From Micromonospora sp. CPCC 205371 (GTDB lineage Bacteria; Actinomycetota; Actinomycetes; Mycobacteriales; Micromonosporaceae), in contig NZ_JAIBNX010000022.1 of NCBI RefSeq assembly GCF_026130045.1, forward strand, positions 9,803-51,908: DNA of 42,106 nt. Reading direction: 5' to 3'. Made by a program: the position numbers and the translations under genes. Below are positions 16,400-24,489 of this stretch, piece by piece; the stretch's first letter is position 1, and each line of letters opens with the position of its first letter. The notes under the pieces were generated by a model. It saw only the letters and a list, made by a program, of their open reading frames with translations. It did not search any database and was not told the origin of the DNA.

Positions 16400-17415
16400 A
16401 GGGCCTTGTTCGCGCCGAGTTCCGCCGCCTGTTCAAACGGCGCGTCACCCGGCTGATGCTCGCCCTGCTCGTGCTCGGCCTGGGCACGATCATCACGGCG
16501 TTCTCGCTCGCCAGCCACAAGATCGGCCCTTCGGAGCTGGCCGCTGCGGAGGCCAGGGCGCAGTCCGAGTACGAGACGCAACTGCGCTTCCACGAGCAGA
16601 TGGTGACCGAGTGCGAGGCCGCGAAGTCGCGCGGCGAGACCATCACCGACCGGTTCCCGCCGGACTGCGGGCGGGAGTACAGCCCACAGCGGGAGCAGTT
16701 CGAAGCCGAGTGGTTCCTGCCTTACGAGTTCAACTTCCACGACGAGTTCGGCATCTTCATCTCGGTGTTCGCGGGCATCGTGGCGCTGGCCGCATACATC
16801 ATCGGCGCCTCGTACGTCGGTGCCGAATGGCATAGCGGCGGCATGATGAACCTGCTGCTGTGGCGACCGAGACGGCTCTCCGTGCTCTTCACCAAGCTCG
16901 GCGTCCTGCTGACCAGCGTGCTCGGCGTGAGCCTTGCCCTCGGTGCACTGTGGACCGTGGCGCTGTGGCTGATCGGCAAGTTCGACGGGCAGACCGGCAA
17001 AATGACGCAGGGCGCGTGGGAGTCGTTCGCGATCAGCGGCGCCCGCGGCATCGGCCTCGTGCTCGCCGTCGCCGCCGTGGCGTACGGGCTGGCGTCGCTC
17101 GGCCGGCACACCGCGATGGCCCTCGGAGCCGCGATCGGCGTGGGCGTGATCAGCGAGATCGGGCTGCGGATCGCGTTGAACATCGCCGGCGTGAAGTTCG
17201 CCGACCGCTACTACCTGTCGACGTACGCGATGGCATGGTTCGAGAAGAAGTGGACACTGGAGGACTGGAACGCTTGCAACCTCTCCTTCTCCGGCGAATG
17301 CCGGCCGGACACCTTTGTGGTCACCTGGCAGCAATCCGCCCTGGTCTTCGGCTTGGGTACGGCCGTGGTGCTGATCGCTGCGACATGGTTGATGCGCAAC
17401 CGCGACGTAACGTGA
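16396..17415 (+). CDS. ABC-2 type transporter permease
   Basis: 339-residue membrane protein coupled to the ATPase gene by ATGA overlap. One N-terminal transmembrane helix (about 20-38) is followed by an unusually long, charged extracytoplasmic loop (about 40-118) containing two cysteines (TECEAAK and PPDCGRE). Then come a group of four or so helices (about 120-250), a second loop with cysteines (NACNLSFSGEC) and a last helix. The paired cysteines may form disulfides outside the membrane. The ATPase-permease pair is a self-contained exporter. Confidence 0.82.
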   Translation: MKGLVRAEFRRLFKRRVTRLMLALLVLGLGTIITAFSLASHKIGPSELAAAEARAQSEYETQLRFHEQMVTECEAAKSRGETITDRFPPDCGREYSPQREQFEAEWFLPYEFNFHDEFGIFISVFAGIVALAAYIIGASYVGAEWHSGGMMNLLLWRPRRLSVLFTKLGVLLTSVLGVSLALGALWTVALWLIGKFDGQTGKMTQGAWESFAISGARGIGLVLAVAAVAYGLASLGRHTAMALGAAIGVGVISEIGLRIALNIAGVKFADRYYLSTYAMAWFEKKWTLEDWNACNLSFSGECRPDTFVVTWQQSALVFGLGTAVVLIAATWLMRNRDVT

Positions 17416-17463
17416 GGTAGCCTTTTAGAACTTCCGTGCTAGTCAATATGTGCAAGGAGCGCC

Positions 17464-17820
17464 ATGAAGCCCCACGCCGACGCTCCGGCCGATGACGACC
17501 TCGATCTGGTGGAGTCCGAGCCGGATTCCGATCTCGACACCGACGCTCCAGCCTCCGCGCCCTCCGAGCAGACAGAGGCGGCGGCCGAGCCCGGTCTTAC
17601 CGAACGCGAGGAGCAGATCCTCGCGTTCGAGAGCAAGTGGTGGAAGCACGCGGGCGCCAAGGAGCAGGCCATCCGGGACGCGTTCGACCTGTCCGCGACC
17701 CGGTACTACCAGATCCTCAATGGACTGCTCGACAACCCGGCGGCGCTGGCTCACGACCCCGTGGTCGTGGGCCGGCTCCGCCGCCTCCGCTCCACAAGAG
17801 CCCGCACCCGCCGCCGCTGA
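17464..17820 (+). CDS. DUF3263 domain protein
   Basis: 118 residues. The first 40 are acidic and disordered (DDDLDLVESEPDSDLDTD). The DUF3263 domain follows (TEREEQILAFESKWWKHAGAKEQAIRDAFDLSATRYYQILNGLLDNP), ending in an Arg-rich tail. DUF3263 is a helical actinobacterial domain resembling a helix-turn-helix module of small DNA-associated proteins; its role is not established. AAGGAG (17454-17459) precedes the ATG. A small frame follows immediately. Confidence 0.85.
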   Translation: MKPHADAPADDDLDLVESEPDSDLDTDAPASAPSEQTEAAAEPGLTEREEQILAFESKWWKHAGAKEQAIRDAFDLSATRYYQILNGLLDNPAALAHDPVVVGRLRRLRSTRARTRRR

Positions 17821-17858
17821 CCCAGGCCGCCACATGGACGGACGAGCAGGCGACGCTG

Positions 17859-18050
17859 GTGACCGGGACGCTGACGCGGCTCGTGCTTGCGGGGCTCGCG
17901 ACGCGCGAACGTGAGTCGGCGCTGCACGCGGTCGCGGAGGTCATCGAGTGGCATCCGGCCCCGCGGCCGGCGGCCGAGGGATTGTGCGCTCTGGACCGCG
18001 CGGCGCTGTCGGCGCCAGAGCTGGAATACCTGAACTTCCTCTGCGCCTAG
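17859..18050 (+). CDS. Small protein of unknown function
   Basis: 63 residues if read from GTG 17859 (VTGTLTRLVLAGLATRERE..), ending LEYLNFLCA. The frame shows the high third-position GC of genuine genes, and amphipathic helices (LTRLVLAGLATRERESALHAVAEVIEW) are evident, whereas overlapping frames are low complexity. No ATG start exists in frame. Coding character appears to extend upstream to about WTDEQ (17833), so the real start may be the CTG at 17817 overlapping the DUF3263 stop. I do not recognise the family. Confidence 0.45.
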   Translation: MTGTLTRLVLAGLATRERESALHAVAEVIEWHPAPRPAAEGLCALDRAALSAPELEYLNFLCA

Positions 18051-18065
18051 ATGCGGGGCGGGGGG

Positions 18066-19286
18066 TTATCGGAGGAGGGGGCGGATGGTCCACCAGGCGG
18101 TGCCGGTCGCTAGGACGGCGGCGCCGGCCAGGACGCTGGACAAGGGGAGGGTCACCGCGAGCACGAGGCAGCCCGCCAGGCCCAACGCCGGCACGATCCG
18201 GACGCCCCGGAGGGTCAGGGCGGATGCGTTGGTGATGGCGTAGTAGACGAGCACGGTGCAGCTCGAGAAGCCGATCGCGTCGCGGATGTCACCGAGGGAC
18301 ACCAGCACGATGACCACGGCGGCCACGGCCAACTCGGCGCGGTGGGGCACCTGGCGGCGCGGGTGGACGGCGGCCAGGACGCCGGGGAGGTCGCGGCGGC
18401 GGGCCATCGCGAGGGTGGTGCGGCCGACGCCGGCAACGAGCGCCAGGAGTACTCCGGTGACGGCGACCGCCGCGCCGATGCGCACCACCCAGGCGAGTCC
18501 GGGAGCGCCGGCGGCCGATACGACGTCGGCCAAGGGGGCGGAGGACGAGGCGAGACGCTCTGGGCCGAGCACGCCTAGGGTCACCACCGCCAGCACCAGG
18601 TAGATGGCCAGTACCAGGCCCAGCGCGAGCGGCACCGCGCGAGGGATGGTGCGCTCGGGGTCCCGCACTTCCTCTCCGAGCGTGGCGATCCTCGCGTACC
18701 CGGCGAACGCGAAGAAGAGCAGCCCAGCCGCTGCCAGGGTGCCCCGGATTCCGGTACCCGAGCCGTCGGACAGGTGGTCGAGGGTGGGGTGGCCGGCGGC
18801 CGCGCCCACGACGGCGACCGTGCCGAGCACGGCGAGGGTGACCGTCACGAGCCAGCGGGTGGCGCGGGCGGTCTTCTGGATGCCGCCGAGGTTGATCGCG
18901 GTGAGTGCCACGACCGCCGCGACGGCGATGGGGCGGGCGTGTGCGGGCCACAGGTAGGCGCCGATGGTGAGGGCCATCGCGGCGCAGCTCGCGGTCTTGC
19001 CGGCCACGAAGCCCCAGCCGGCGATGAAGCCGGCGAAGTCACCGAGGCGTTCGCGGCCGTAGACGTAGGTGCCACCGGACTCGGGGTAGAGGGCGGCGAG
19101 CCGGGCGGAGCTGTTCGCGTTGCAGAACGCCACGAATCCGGCCAGGACCAGCGCGATCAGCAGGCCTCGGCCGCCCGCTTCGGCGGCAGCGGGCGCGAAC
19201 GCCACGAACACCCCGGCACCGAGCATCGACCCGAGGCCGATGACGACCGCGTCGGCCGTGGTCAGCCGCCGCGCCAGCTCACTCAC
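18066..19286 (-). CDS. APC-superfamily amino acid permease
   Basis: 406 residues from GTG 19286 (VSELARRLTTADAVVIGLGSMLGAGVF). The consensus APC first helix GLGSMLGAGVFVAFAP and the helix-2 region with YPESGGTYVYGRERLG identify the family. About 12 hydrophobic segments are present, as usual. The transporter probably exchanges or takes up an amino acid or polyamine across the cell membrane; specificity is not predictable. The longer frame to 19517 overlaps the PAP2 gene and is rejected. The gene ends 15 bases from the convergent small frame. Confidence 0.87.
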   Translation of the reverse strand: MSELARRLTTADAVVIGLGSMLGAGVFVAFAPAAAEAGGRGLLIALVLAGFVAFCNANSSARLAALYPESGGTYVYGRERLGDFAGFIAGWGFVAGKTASCAAMALTIGAYLWPAHARPIAVAAVVALTAINLGGIQKTARATRWLVTVTLAVLGTVAVVGAAAGHPTLDHLSDGSGTGIRGTLAAAGLLFFAFAGYARIATLGEEVRDPERTIPRAVPLALGLVLAIYLVLAVVTLGVLGPERLASSSAPLADVVSAAGAPGLAWVVRIGAAVAVTGVLLALVAGVGRTTLAMARRRDLPGVLAAVHPRRQVPHRAELAVAAVVIVLVSLGDIRDAIGFSSCTVLVYYAITNASALTLRGVRIVPALGLAGCLVLAVTLPLSSVLAGAAVLATGTAWWTIRPLLR

Positions 19287-19306
19287 GCGAGAACTCTCCG
19301 ATCCCG

Positions 19307-20005
19307 CTAGGAGCCGTGGCCGACCGCGACGGTGCCTGACCGGGATTCCGGTCCAGTTCGCCAGGGGACGCGGTGGAGCAGGCGGTCGAGGACCACGCCC
19401 AGCATCAGGCCGGCGACCGAGTCGGTCACCCAGTGATAGTTGAGGAAGATCGTGGTGCAGAACACGATCGCGGGCGGCGCGATGCGCATCCACCGCTGGG
19501 CGGTGCGGCCCAGCCACGGCGACAAAAGGAGCACGAGTATCCCGTACCAGACCACGGTGTTCACCATGTGGCCAGAGGGATACGACAAGCTGTATTCGCC
19601 GGGCGGCAGCGTGTTGAAGATCTCGACCTTGTCAGGCAGCTTCGAGTTGGGCGCCGCACGGTCGGTCCACAGCTTGAGCGGCATGATGGCGAACCCGGTC
19701 ACCAGAAACGCCGCGACCACCGGCGCCACCGGCCACGCCGACCGGCGGCGCACGGCCAGCCAGACCGCGATGAGCAGGCAGATCAGGGTGAGCGGGCCAC
19801 CGTTGCCGAGGAAGTTCAGCACCCGGCAGAGCCACCAGACCGCGCCGCCCTTCTGGTCGGCCACCCAGTCGGAGACCGCGGTGTCCAGATCGAGCAGCCA
19901 GCCGGCCGCGAGCATCGCGGTCAGCGCGGCGAAGGCGGCGAGCAGGAGCCCGTCGAGCCACCACCCGGCGGGCGCGATCCTGCTACGCGTGGCGGTCTCC
20001 TGCAC
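19307..20005 (-). CDS. PAP2-family membrane phosphatase
   Basis: 232-residue polytopic membrane protein with the three PAP2 motifs: KLWTDRAAP (111-119), YPSGH (142-146) and NYHWVTDSVAG (189-199, H191 and D195). The arginine that usually opens motif 3 is replaced (TT at 184-185), and the Lys-to-Arg spacing in motif 1 is short, so the active site is somewhat atypical. Family members dephosphorylate lipid phosphates such as phosphatidate or undecaprenyl pyrophosphate on the outer membrane face. It lies 20 bases upstream of the permease gene on the same strand and may be co-transcribed with it. Confidence 0.85.
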   Translation of the reverse strand: MQETATRSRIAPAGWWLDGLLLAAFAALTAMLAAGWLLDLDTAVSDWVADQKGGAVWWLCRVLNFLGNGGPLTLICLLIAVWLAVRRRSAWPVAPVVAAFLVTGFAIMPLKLWTDRAAPNSKLPDKVEIFNTLPPGEYSLSYPSGHMVNTVVWYGILVLLLSPWLGRTAQRWMRIAPPAIVFCTTIFLNYHWVTDSVAGLMLGVVLDRLLHRVPWRTGPESRSGTVAVGHGS

Positions 20006-20014
20006 GCACCCAAG

Positions 20015-21310
20015 CTACAACTGAGACTTGATCTTGTTGTTGATCAGGTCGACCCGCACGCCGGAGTTAGGACAGCCGCCGAAGTGGTGCAGGGCGACGA
20101 CCTTGTCCGTTGACTTGGACAGCACCGGCGAACCGGACGAGCCGCCCTCGGTGTCGCACATGTACGAGACGTCGGTGGCCTTGGCGTACCCGGTGTAGGT
20201 CGGGTTGTCGACCGCGCAGGTGCCGTTGGCGTCCTCGTCGCTGTCCATCGCGATCATGGTCGGGTCTCCGCTGGGGTGCTGCGGGATGTACAGCTCCTCG
20301 CCACGCGCCGGCCGCCGCAGGTCGAACTGGAGGTAGCCGAACTTCTTGACCGCCTCGAAGTCCTCGATCGTAAACAGCGTGTAGTCGAGCGTCTCGTCGG
20401 TGCTCAGCACCTTGTCGCCCCACACCTTGGTCGACCGGAACACCGCGTGCCCGCCGCACTGCGCGCACTGGTAGTTGAACCACACCTCGGTGTCGTACGC
20501 GTCCCGCGAGGTGACCATGCAGTGGTTGTTGGTGAGCAACCGGTTGTTCGGGCCGATCCGCCAGCCAGTGCACAGCTCGTTGCCGTTGATCAGCAGCCGG
20601 GTGACCGCCTTCGACCGCTCGTACGCCACCGGGTCACTGGACCGGTAGCAGACCGCGTCGGCCTTGTCGTCGCCGCCGCACACGCTCTCGGTACGCGGCT
20701 GGGCCGCCTTGCGCTCGTCCGCCGTGTACCCGCGAGCCACCTTGTCGACGCCCACGCCGAGCTGGGCGAGCTTCGAGCCGAGGCCGAGCAGGTCGGGACG
20801 GGAGGTGTGCAGTTCGACCACGGCCGTGTCGCCGGTGACCGACATCGCCCACCGGCCGGCGCTGTCCAGCAGACCACCGTCGACCCGGTGCACCTCCTGG
20901 CCGGTCGGGTCGGACACGGTGAGGTAGTCGCCAGGGAGCAGCAGGAGGCGGTTGAAGTGCGGCTTCACGTACGCCGCACCCGGGTGCCGGAAGGTCATCG
21001 TGCGTTCGGTGTCGAGGTACCCGAGCACCCGCTGGATGGGCTCGATCACGCCGATCCGCTCCCGGCCGACCTGCCGCGGCGCCTGGCGTTCCGGCTTGCC
21101 GCCCGCGGCCTGGGGCGCGGCGCCGCCGTCAGCGGCCGCGGCACGCTTTGGAGCGGGCGCGTCCTGCGCGGGAGCCGCCGCCGATGCGTCGGCGGGCTTC
21201 CGGAACGCCGGTGCGGTCTCCTGCCCTGTCAGCGCGTACGCCGTCGTGCCCGCCGCACCAGCCAGTACAGCCGCACACACCCCCGCGACCAGCGCCACAG
21301 TCCGCCGCAT
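20015..21310 (-). CDS. Secreted trypsin-like serine protease
   Basis: 431 residues with a signal peptide (about 1-28), an Ala/Pro-rich linker (about 35-80), an N-terminal domain of about 130 residues, and a chymotrypsin-fold protease. The triad is visible: H263 in LLTNNHCM, D309 in TLDYTLF, S392 in GGSSGSP. Several cysteines (C211/C221, C247/C264, C282/C285, C365/C385) suggest disulfides, resembling lysyl-endopeptidase-like enzymes. It is predicted to be secreted and to cleave extracellular protein. The start is preceded by a GGGGG ribosome-binding stretch six bases before ATG. It ends 9 bases before the PAP2 gene. Confidence 0.87.
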   Translation of the reverse strand: MRRTVALVAGVCAAVLAGAAGTTAYALTGQETAPAFRKPADASAAAPAQDAPAPKRAAAADGGAAPQAAGGKPERQAPRQVGRERIGVIEPIQRVLGYLDTERTMTFRHPGAAYVKPHFNRLLLLPGDYLTVSDPTGQEVHRVDGGLLDSAGRWAMSVTGDTAVVELHTSRPDLLGLGSKLAQLGVGVDKVARGYTADERKAAQPRTESVCGGDDKADAVCYRSSDPVAYERSKAVTRLLINGNELCTGWRIGPNNRLLTNNHCMVTSRDAYDTEVWFNYQCAQCGGHAVFRSTKVWGDKVLSTDETLDYTLFTIEDFEAVKKFGYLQFDLRRPARGEELYIPQHPSGDPTMIAMDSDEDANGTCAVDNPTYTGYAKATDVSYMCDTEGGSSGSPVLSKSTDKVVALHHFGGCPNSGVRVDLINNKIKSQL

Positions 21311-21399
21311 ACGTGTCCCCCATGTGTCATCGCCAAGACTTTTGGTTCCGACACTGTGTAACGAGCCACGGTTGGCAGCGACGCGCGCCGTGAGCCGGC

Positions 21400-22626
21400 A
21401 TGCTTGTCACCGTGCGGATCACTTCGGCCCTCATCGACCCGGCGCTGCTCGACCTTCCTTGGTCGACGCCGCTGGAGGAGTGGCCTGCCGACCATCTGGT
21501 GGCGCTGCCACAGGGCATCTCGCGGCACGTGGTGCGCTTCGTCAAGCTCGCCGGCACGGTCTACGCCGTCAAGGAGACCGGGGAGCGCGTGGCGGAGCGC
21601 GAGTACGACCTGCTCCGCGCGCTGGAGCGGATCGGCTTCCCATCGGTCGAGGCGGTGGCGATCGTCGCCGACCGGCACGCACCCGACGGCGAGCCGCTCG
21701 ACCCGGTGCTGATCACCCGTCACCTACAGTTCTCGCTGCCGTATCGGGCGCTGTTCTCGCACACCCTCCGCCCCGAGACGATGGCCCGGCTGCTCGACGC
21801 GCTGGCCGCCCTGATCGTCAGGATGCACATCACGGGCTTCTTCTGGGGCGACTGCTCGCTGTCCAACACGCTGTTCCGGCGCGACGCGGGCGCCTTCGCC
21901 GCCTACCTGGTCGACGCCGAGACCGGCGCCCTGCACGCCAAGCTCTCCAACGGGCAGCGTGGCGAAGACCTGGAGATCGCGCGGGTCAACATCTTCGGCG
22001 AGGCGCTCGACCTGCAGGCCGCTGGGCTGCTGCACGAGTCGATCGACCCGGAGGTGGTCTCGGAGGAGGTCGTGCAGCGGTACGAGCGGCTGTGGCACGA
22101 GATCACGTATGAGCAGGAGTTCCAGCGGGAAGACCGGCACCACGTCGAGAGCCGCATCCGCCGCCTCAACGAGATGGGCTTCGACGTCGCCGAGGTGGCG
22201 ATGTCGCTGGCCGACCGGGGCGCGTTCAAGGTGCGGCCGAAGGTGGTCGACGCCGGCTATCACACCCGCCGGCTGCTGCGCCTGACCGGCCTCGACGCCG
22301 AGGAGAACCAGGCCCGCCGGCTGCTCAACGACCTCGACACATACCGGGCCGAGAGCGATCTTTCCGACGAGCAGCAGGCGGCGCACCGGTGGTTGACCGA
22401 GGTCTTCGAGCCGGTGGTCCGGGCGGTGCCGGGCCACCTGCGTCGCAAGCTCGAGCCGACCGAGCTCTTCGTGCAGGTCATCGAGCACCGCTGGCGGCTG
22501 TCCGAAGAGGCGGGCCGCGACGTGGGTCTGGCGCTGGCGGTGCAGTCGTTCCTGGCTGACGTGCTCGTGCACCGCCCCGACGAGCAGGCGGTGCTGGGCG
22601 TGGAGGTCACGCAGGCGGTTCCGTAG
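21400..22626 (+). CDS. DUF4032 kinase-fold protein
   Basis: 408 residues. The N-terminal half resembles lipopolysaccharide-kinase/protein-kinase folds: a lysine in YAVKETGE (K58), the catalytic-loop-like GDCSLSNTLF (D151, N156) and a metal-binding-like LVDAETGA (D172). The C-terminal half is the DUF4032 domain, helical and charged. Substrate and activity are not established. ATG 21400 is the first start; GTG 21412 (VRITSALIDPALLDLPW) is an alternative close to the usual family beginning. It overlaps the convergent RCK gene by 20 bases at the 3' end. Confidence 0.82.
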   Translation: MLVTVRITSALIDPALLDLPWSTPLEEWPADHLVALPQGISRHVVRFVKLAGTVYAVKETGERVAEREYDLLRALERIGFPSVEAVAIVADRHAPDGEPLDPVLITRHLQFSLPYRALFSHTLRPETMARLLDALAALIVRMHITGFFWGDCSLSNTLFRRDAGAFAAYLVDAETGALHAKLSNGQRGEDLEIARVNIFGEALDLQAAGLLHESIDPEVVSEEVVQRYERLWHEITYEQEFQREDRHHVESRIRRLNEMGFDVAEVAMSLADRGAFKVRPKVVDAGYHTRRLLRLTGLDAEENQARRLLNDLDTYRAESDLSDEQQAAHRWLTEVFEPVVRAVPGHLRRKLEPTELFVQVIEHRWRLSEEAGRDVGLALAVQSFLADVLVHRPDEQAVLGVEVTQAVP

Positions 22627-24355
22627 GTGCCGGCGTCGTCTGCTTGACGAGCCAGCCCAGGCCGGCCCGGCGGGCCACCACGGTGAGCCGGTCGCCGCCC
22701 TGGACCCGGTACGCGGTCTGCGGGCTCCAGATCGGCCGCGGCTCGCCGAACTTGTGCAGCGCGATCACCCGTATCGCGTCGGGTCGGGTCGCCTGGCCGA
22801 TCACCTTGCCGTCGAGGGCGGACCCGTGCGCTACCGGCACCTCGGCGACCAGGAGCGCGTGCCGGTCGACGGGGATGGTGGCGATCACGTCGCGGTTCAT
22901 CATCGCGGCGGCGAACGAGGGCGCGGCCAGGTACGACACGCTCCGCGAGACCGCGATGTTGAAAGCGCGCTGGATGCGCTTGGCGAGGTCGCCGTCGAAC
23001 AGGCGCATGACCACGCGCAGGTCGGCGCGGAGCGCGCGCCCGTTGAGCGCGGCCTGCAGGTTGGACACGTCGTCGGTGGACACCACGACGAGGGCTTGGC
23101 AGGTCTCGACCGAAGCGGAGCGCAGTACCTCCTCCTGGGCCACGTCACCGACGATCAGCGGGATCTCCAGCTGCCGCGCGACCGAGGCGCCACGGGCCTC
23201 CGGGTCCTTGTCGATCGCGACCACCTCGAGGCCGAGGTCGTTGAGCTGCCGGATCACGCGGGTGCCGACGTTGCCGAGGCCCACTACGACGACGTGGTCT
23301 ACGCGCGGGGTACGCAGCCGGCCAACGTTGAGTGCCAGGCGGGTGTTGACGACGGCCTCGACAACGGCGGCGGTGATCAGCGGTATCAGCGCCAGCCCGG
23401 CCACGGTCAGGATCACCTGCATGACCTGCACGCCCCAGCCGGCGTCCAGTTCGACGTCGGAGCCGGTGATCGTGGTGAGGAGGACGAAGTACAGCGCCTT
23501 CCACAGCTCCAGGTCCTGCGTACGGGCGAGCAGCGAGCCGAAGACCGCGACGATGGCCAGTACCGCGATCGTGGCGACGCCGGTCTTCCGGTTCACGAAC
23601 GCGCGCAGGCCGCGCACGACGGCGGCCGCGGGTCGGCGGCGGCGGCGCTGGCGTGCCAGCTTGCGCGCGGCGAGCACGGTGCCCGAGGGCTGGCCGGTGG
23701 CCTCGGCCAGTACCAGGTCGGCATCGCCCGGATTGGCCGGCAGCACTCGCGGGTTGTTGCGTTGCCGCGTGTCGGCGAGGCCGCACACGACGGTGTCCGG
23801 GCGTACTTCGTCGCGCCTGGCCACATACAGGGTGCGGCCGGCGTGCCGGAAATGCGTCGGCGCTGGCTCGCCCAGCGCCGCCGCCACGAACGCGGGTGCG
23901 GCCATCGCCGAGTCGGACATCACCTCACAGTCGGCGAAGAGCCGCTTCACGCCGCTTCCCAGCCGGCTGCTGAAGATACGCATGACCAGCCGTATCCGCG
24001 GCTCCACCGCCTGTGCGCAGAGGGCGGCGTGGATGTTGCCCACGTCGTCCTGGTGCACGAGGGCGAGGCATTCGGCGCCGGCGAGGCCCGCCGCACGGAA
24101 CGTCTCCTCGGTGAGCCGGTCGGCCCGGATGATCTGGATTCCCTTGATGCGTGCGAGGTCGGCCACTTCGGACCGCCGCTTGTTGGGCACGATGACCGTC
24201 ACCCAGCCGGCGGACGCCGACACCAGCTCTTTCACCAACCGGTACGTCAACGCGTCGTTTCCACAGACGACGTAGTGGGGACGCGTTTCGCCGTTGGGGC
24301 GCAGGCGTGCGGCGACCGCGCGGCGAGCCCTGTTTCGCCACGGGTCCACCGACAT
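22607..24355 (-). CDS. Double-RCK (TrkA-N) channel-like membrane protein
   Basis: 582 residues from ATG 24355 (MSVDPWRNRA); an in-frame TTG at 24382 is the only longer start. Order: a first RCK/TrkA-N Rossmann domain (HYVVCGNDALTYRL, about 27-240); a two-helix pore unit (helix 258-276, pore helix and filter position 285-300, helix 309-332); and a second RCK with an intact dinucleotide motif VVVVGLGNVGTRV (355-367). The architecture is like potassium channels and the CASTOR/POLLUX type. At the filter position the sequence is TTITGSD rather than TVGYG, so potassium selectivity is doubtful. Probably a ligand-gated cation channel or sensor. Confidence 0.83.
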   Translation of the reverse strand: MSVDPWRNRARRAVAARLRPNGETRPHYVVCGNDALTYRLVKELVSASAGWVTVIVPNKRRSEVADLARIKGIQIIRADRLTEETFRAAGLAGAECLALVHQDDVGNIHAALCAQAVEPRIRLVMRIFSSRLGSGVKRLFADCEVMSDSAMAAPAFVAAALGEPAPTHFRHAGRTLYVARRDEVRPDTVVCGLADTRQRNNPRVLPANPGDADLVLAEATGQPSGTVLAARKLARQRRRRRPAAAVVRGLRAFVNRKTGVATIAVLAIVAVFGSLLARTQDLELWKALYFVLLTTITGSDVELDAGWGVQVMQVILTVAGLALIPLITAAVVEAVVNTRLALNVGRLRTPRVDHVVVVGLGNVGTRVIRQLNDLGLEVVAIDKDPEARGASVARQLEIPLIVGDVAQEEVLRSASVETCQALVVVSTDDVSNLQAALNGRALRADLRVVMRLFDGDLAKRIQRAFNIAVSRSVSYLAAPSFAAAMMNRDVIATIPVDRHALLVAEVPVAHGSALDGKVIGQATRPDAIRVIALHKFGEPRPIWSPQTAYRVQGGDRLTVVARRAGLGWLVKQTTPAPTEPPA

Positions 24356-24448
24356 GACCGGGATGGTAGCCAGCGCGATCAACGATCATGAACTTCGACG
24401 AAGCCAGGAACGGTTTTGGACAAGCGTCGTTGACCACTTTGGCGTACT

Positions 24449-24482
24449 TAGCACCTATTGCGCGGTGCTACCGGTAAGCACC
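24449..24482 (+). promoter_or_regulatory. Mutually exclusive hairpins before a secreted-protein gene
   Basis: Three related segments: TAGCACC (24449-24455), GGTGCTA (24464-24470) and AGCACC (24477-24482). The middle can pair with either flank, and the last ends seven bases before ATG 24490. This could be a regulatory leader or a clustered protein-binding site. Confidence 0.35.
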
Positions 24483-24489
24483 TGAATGG

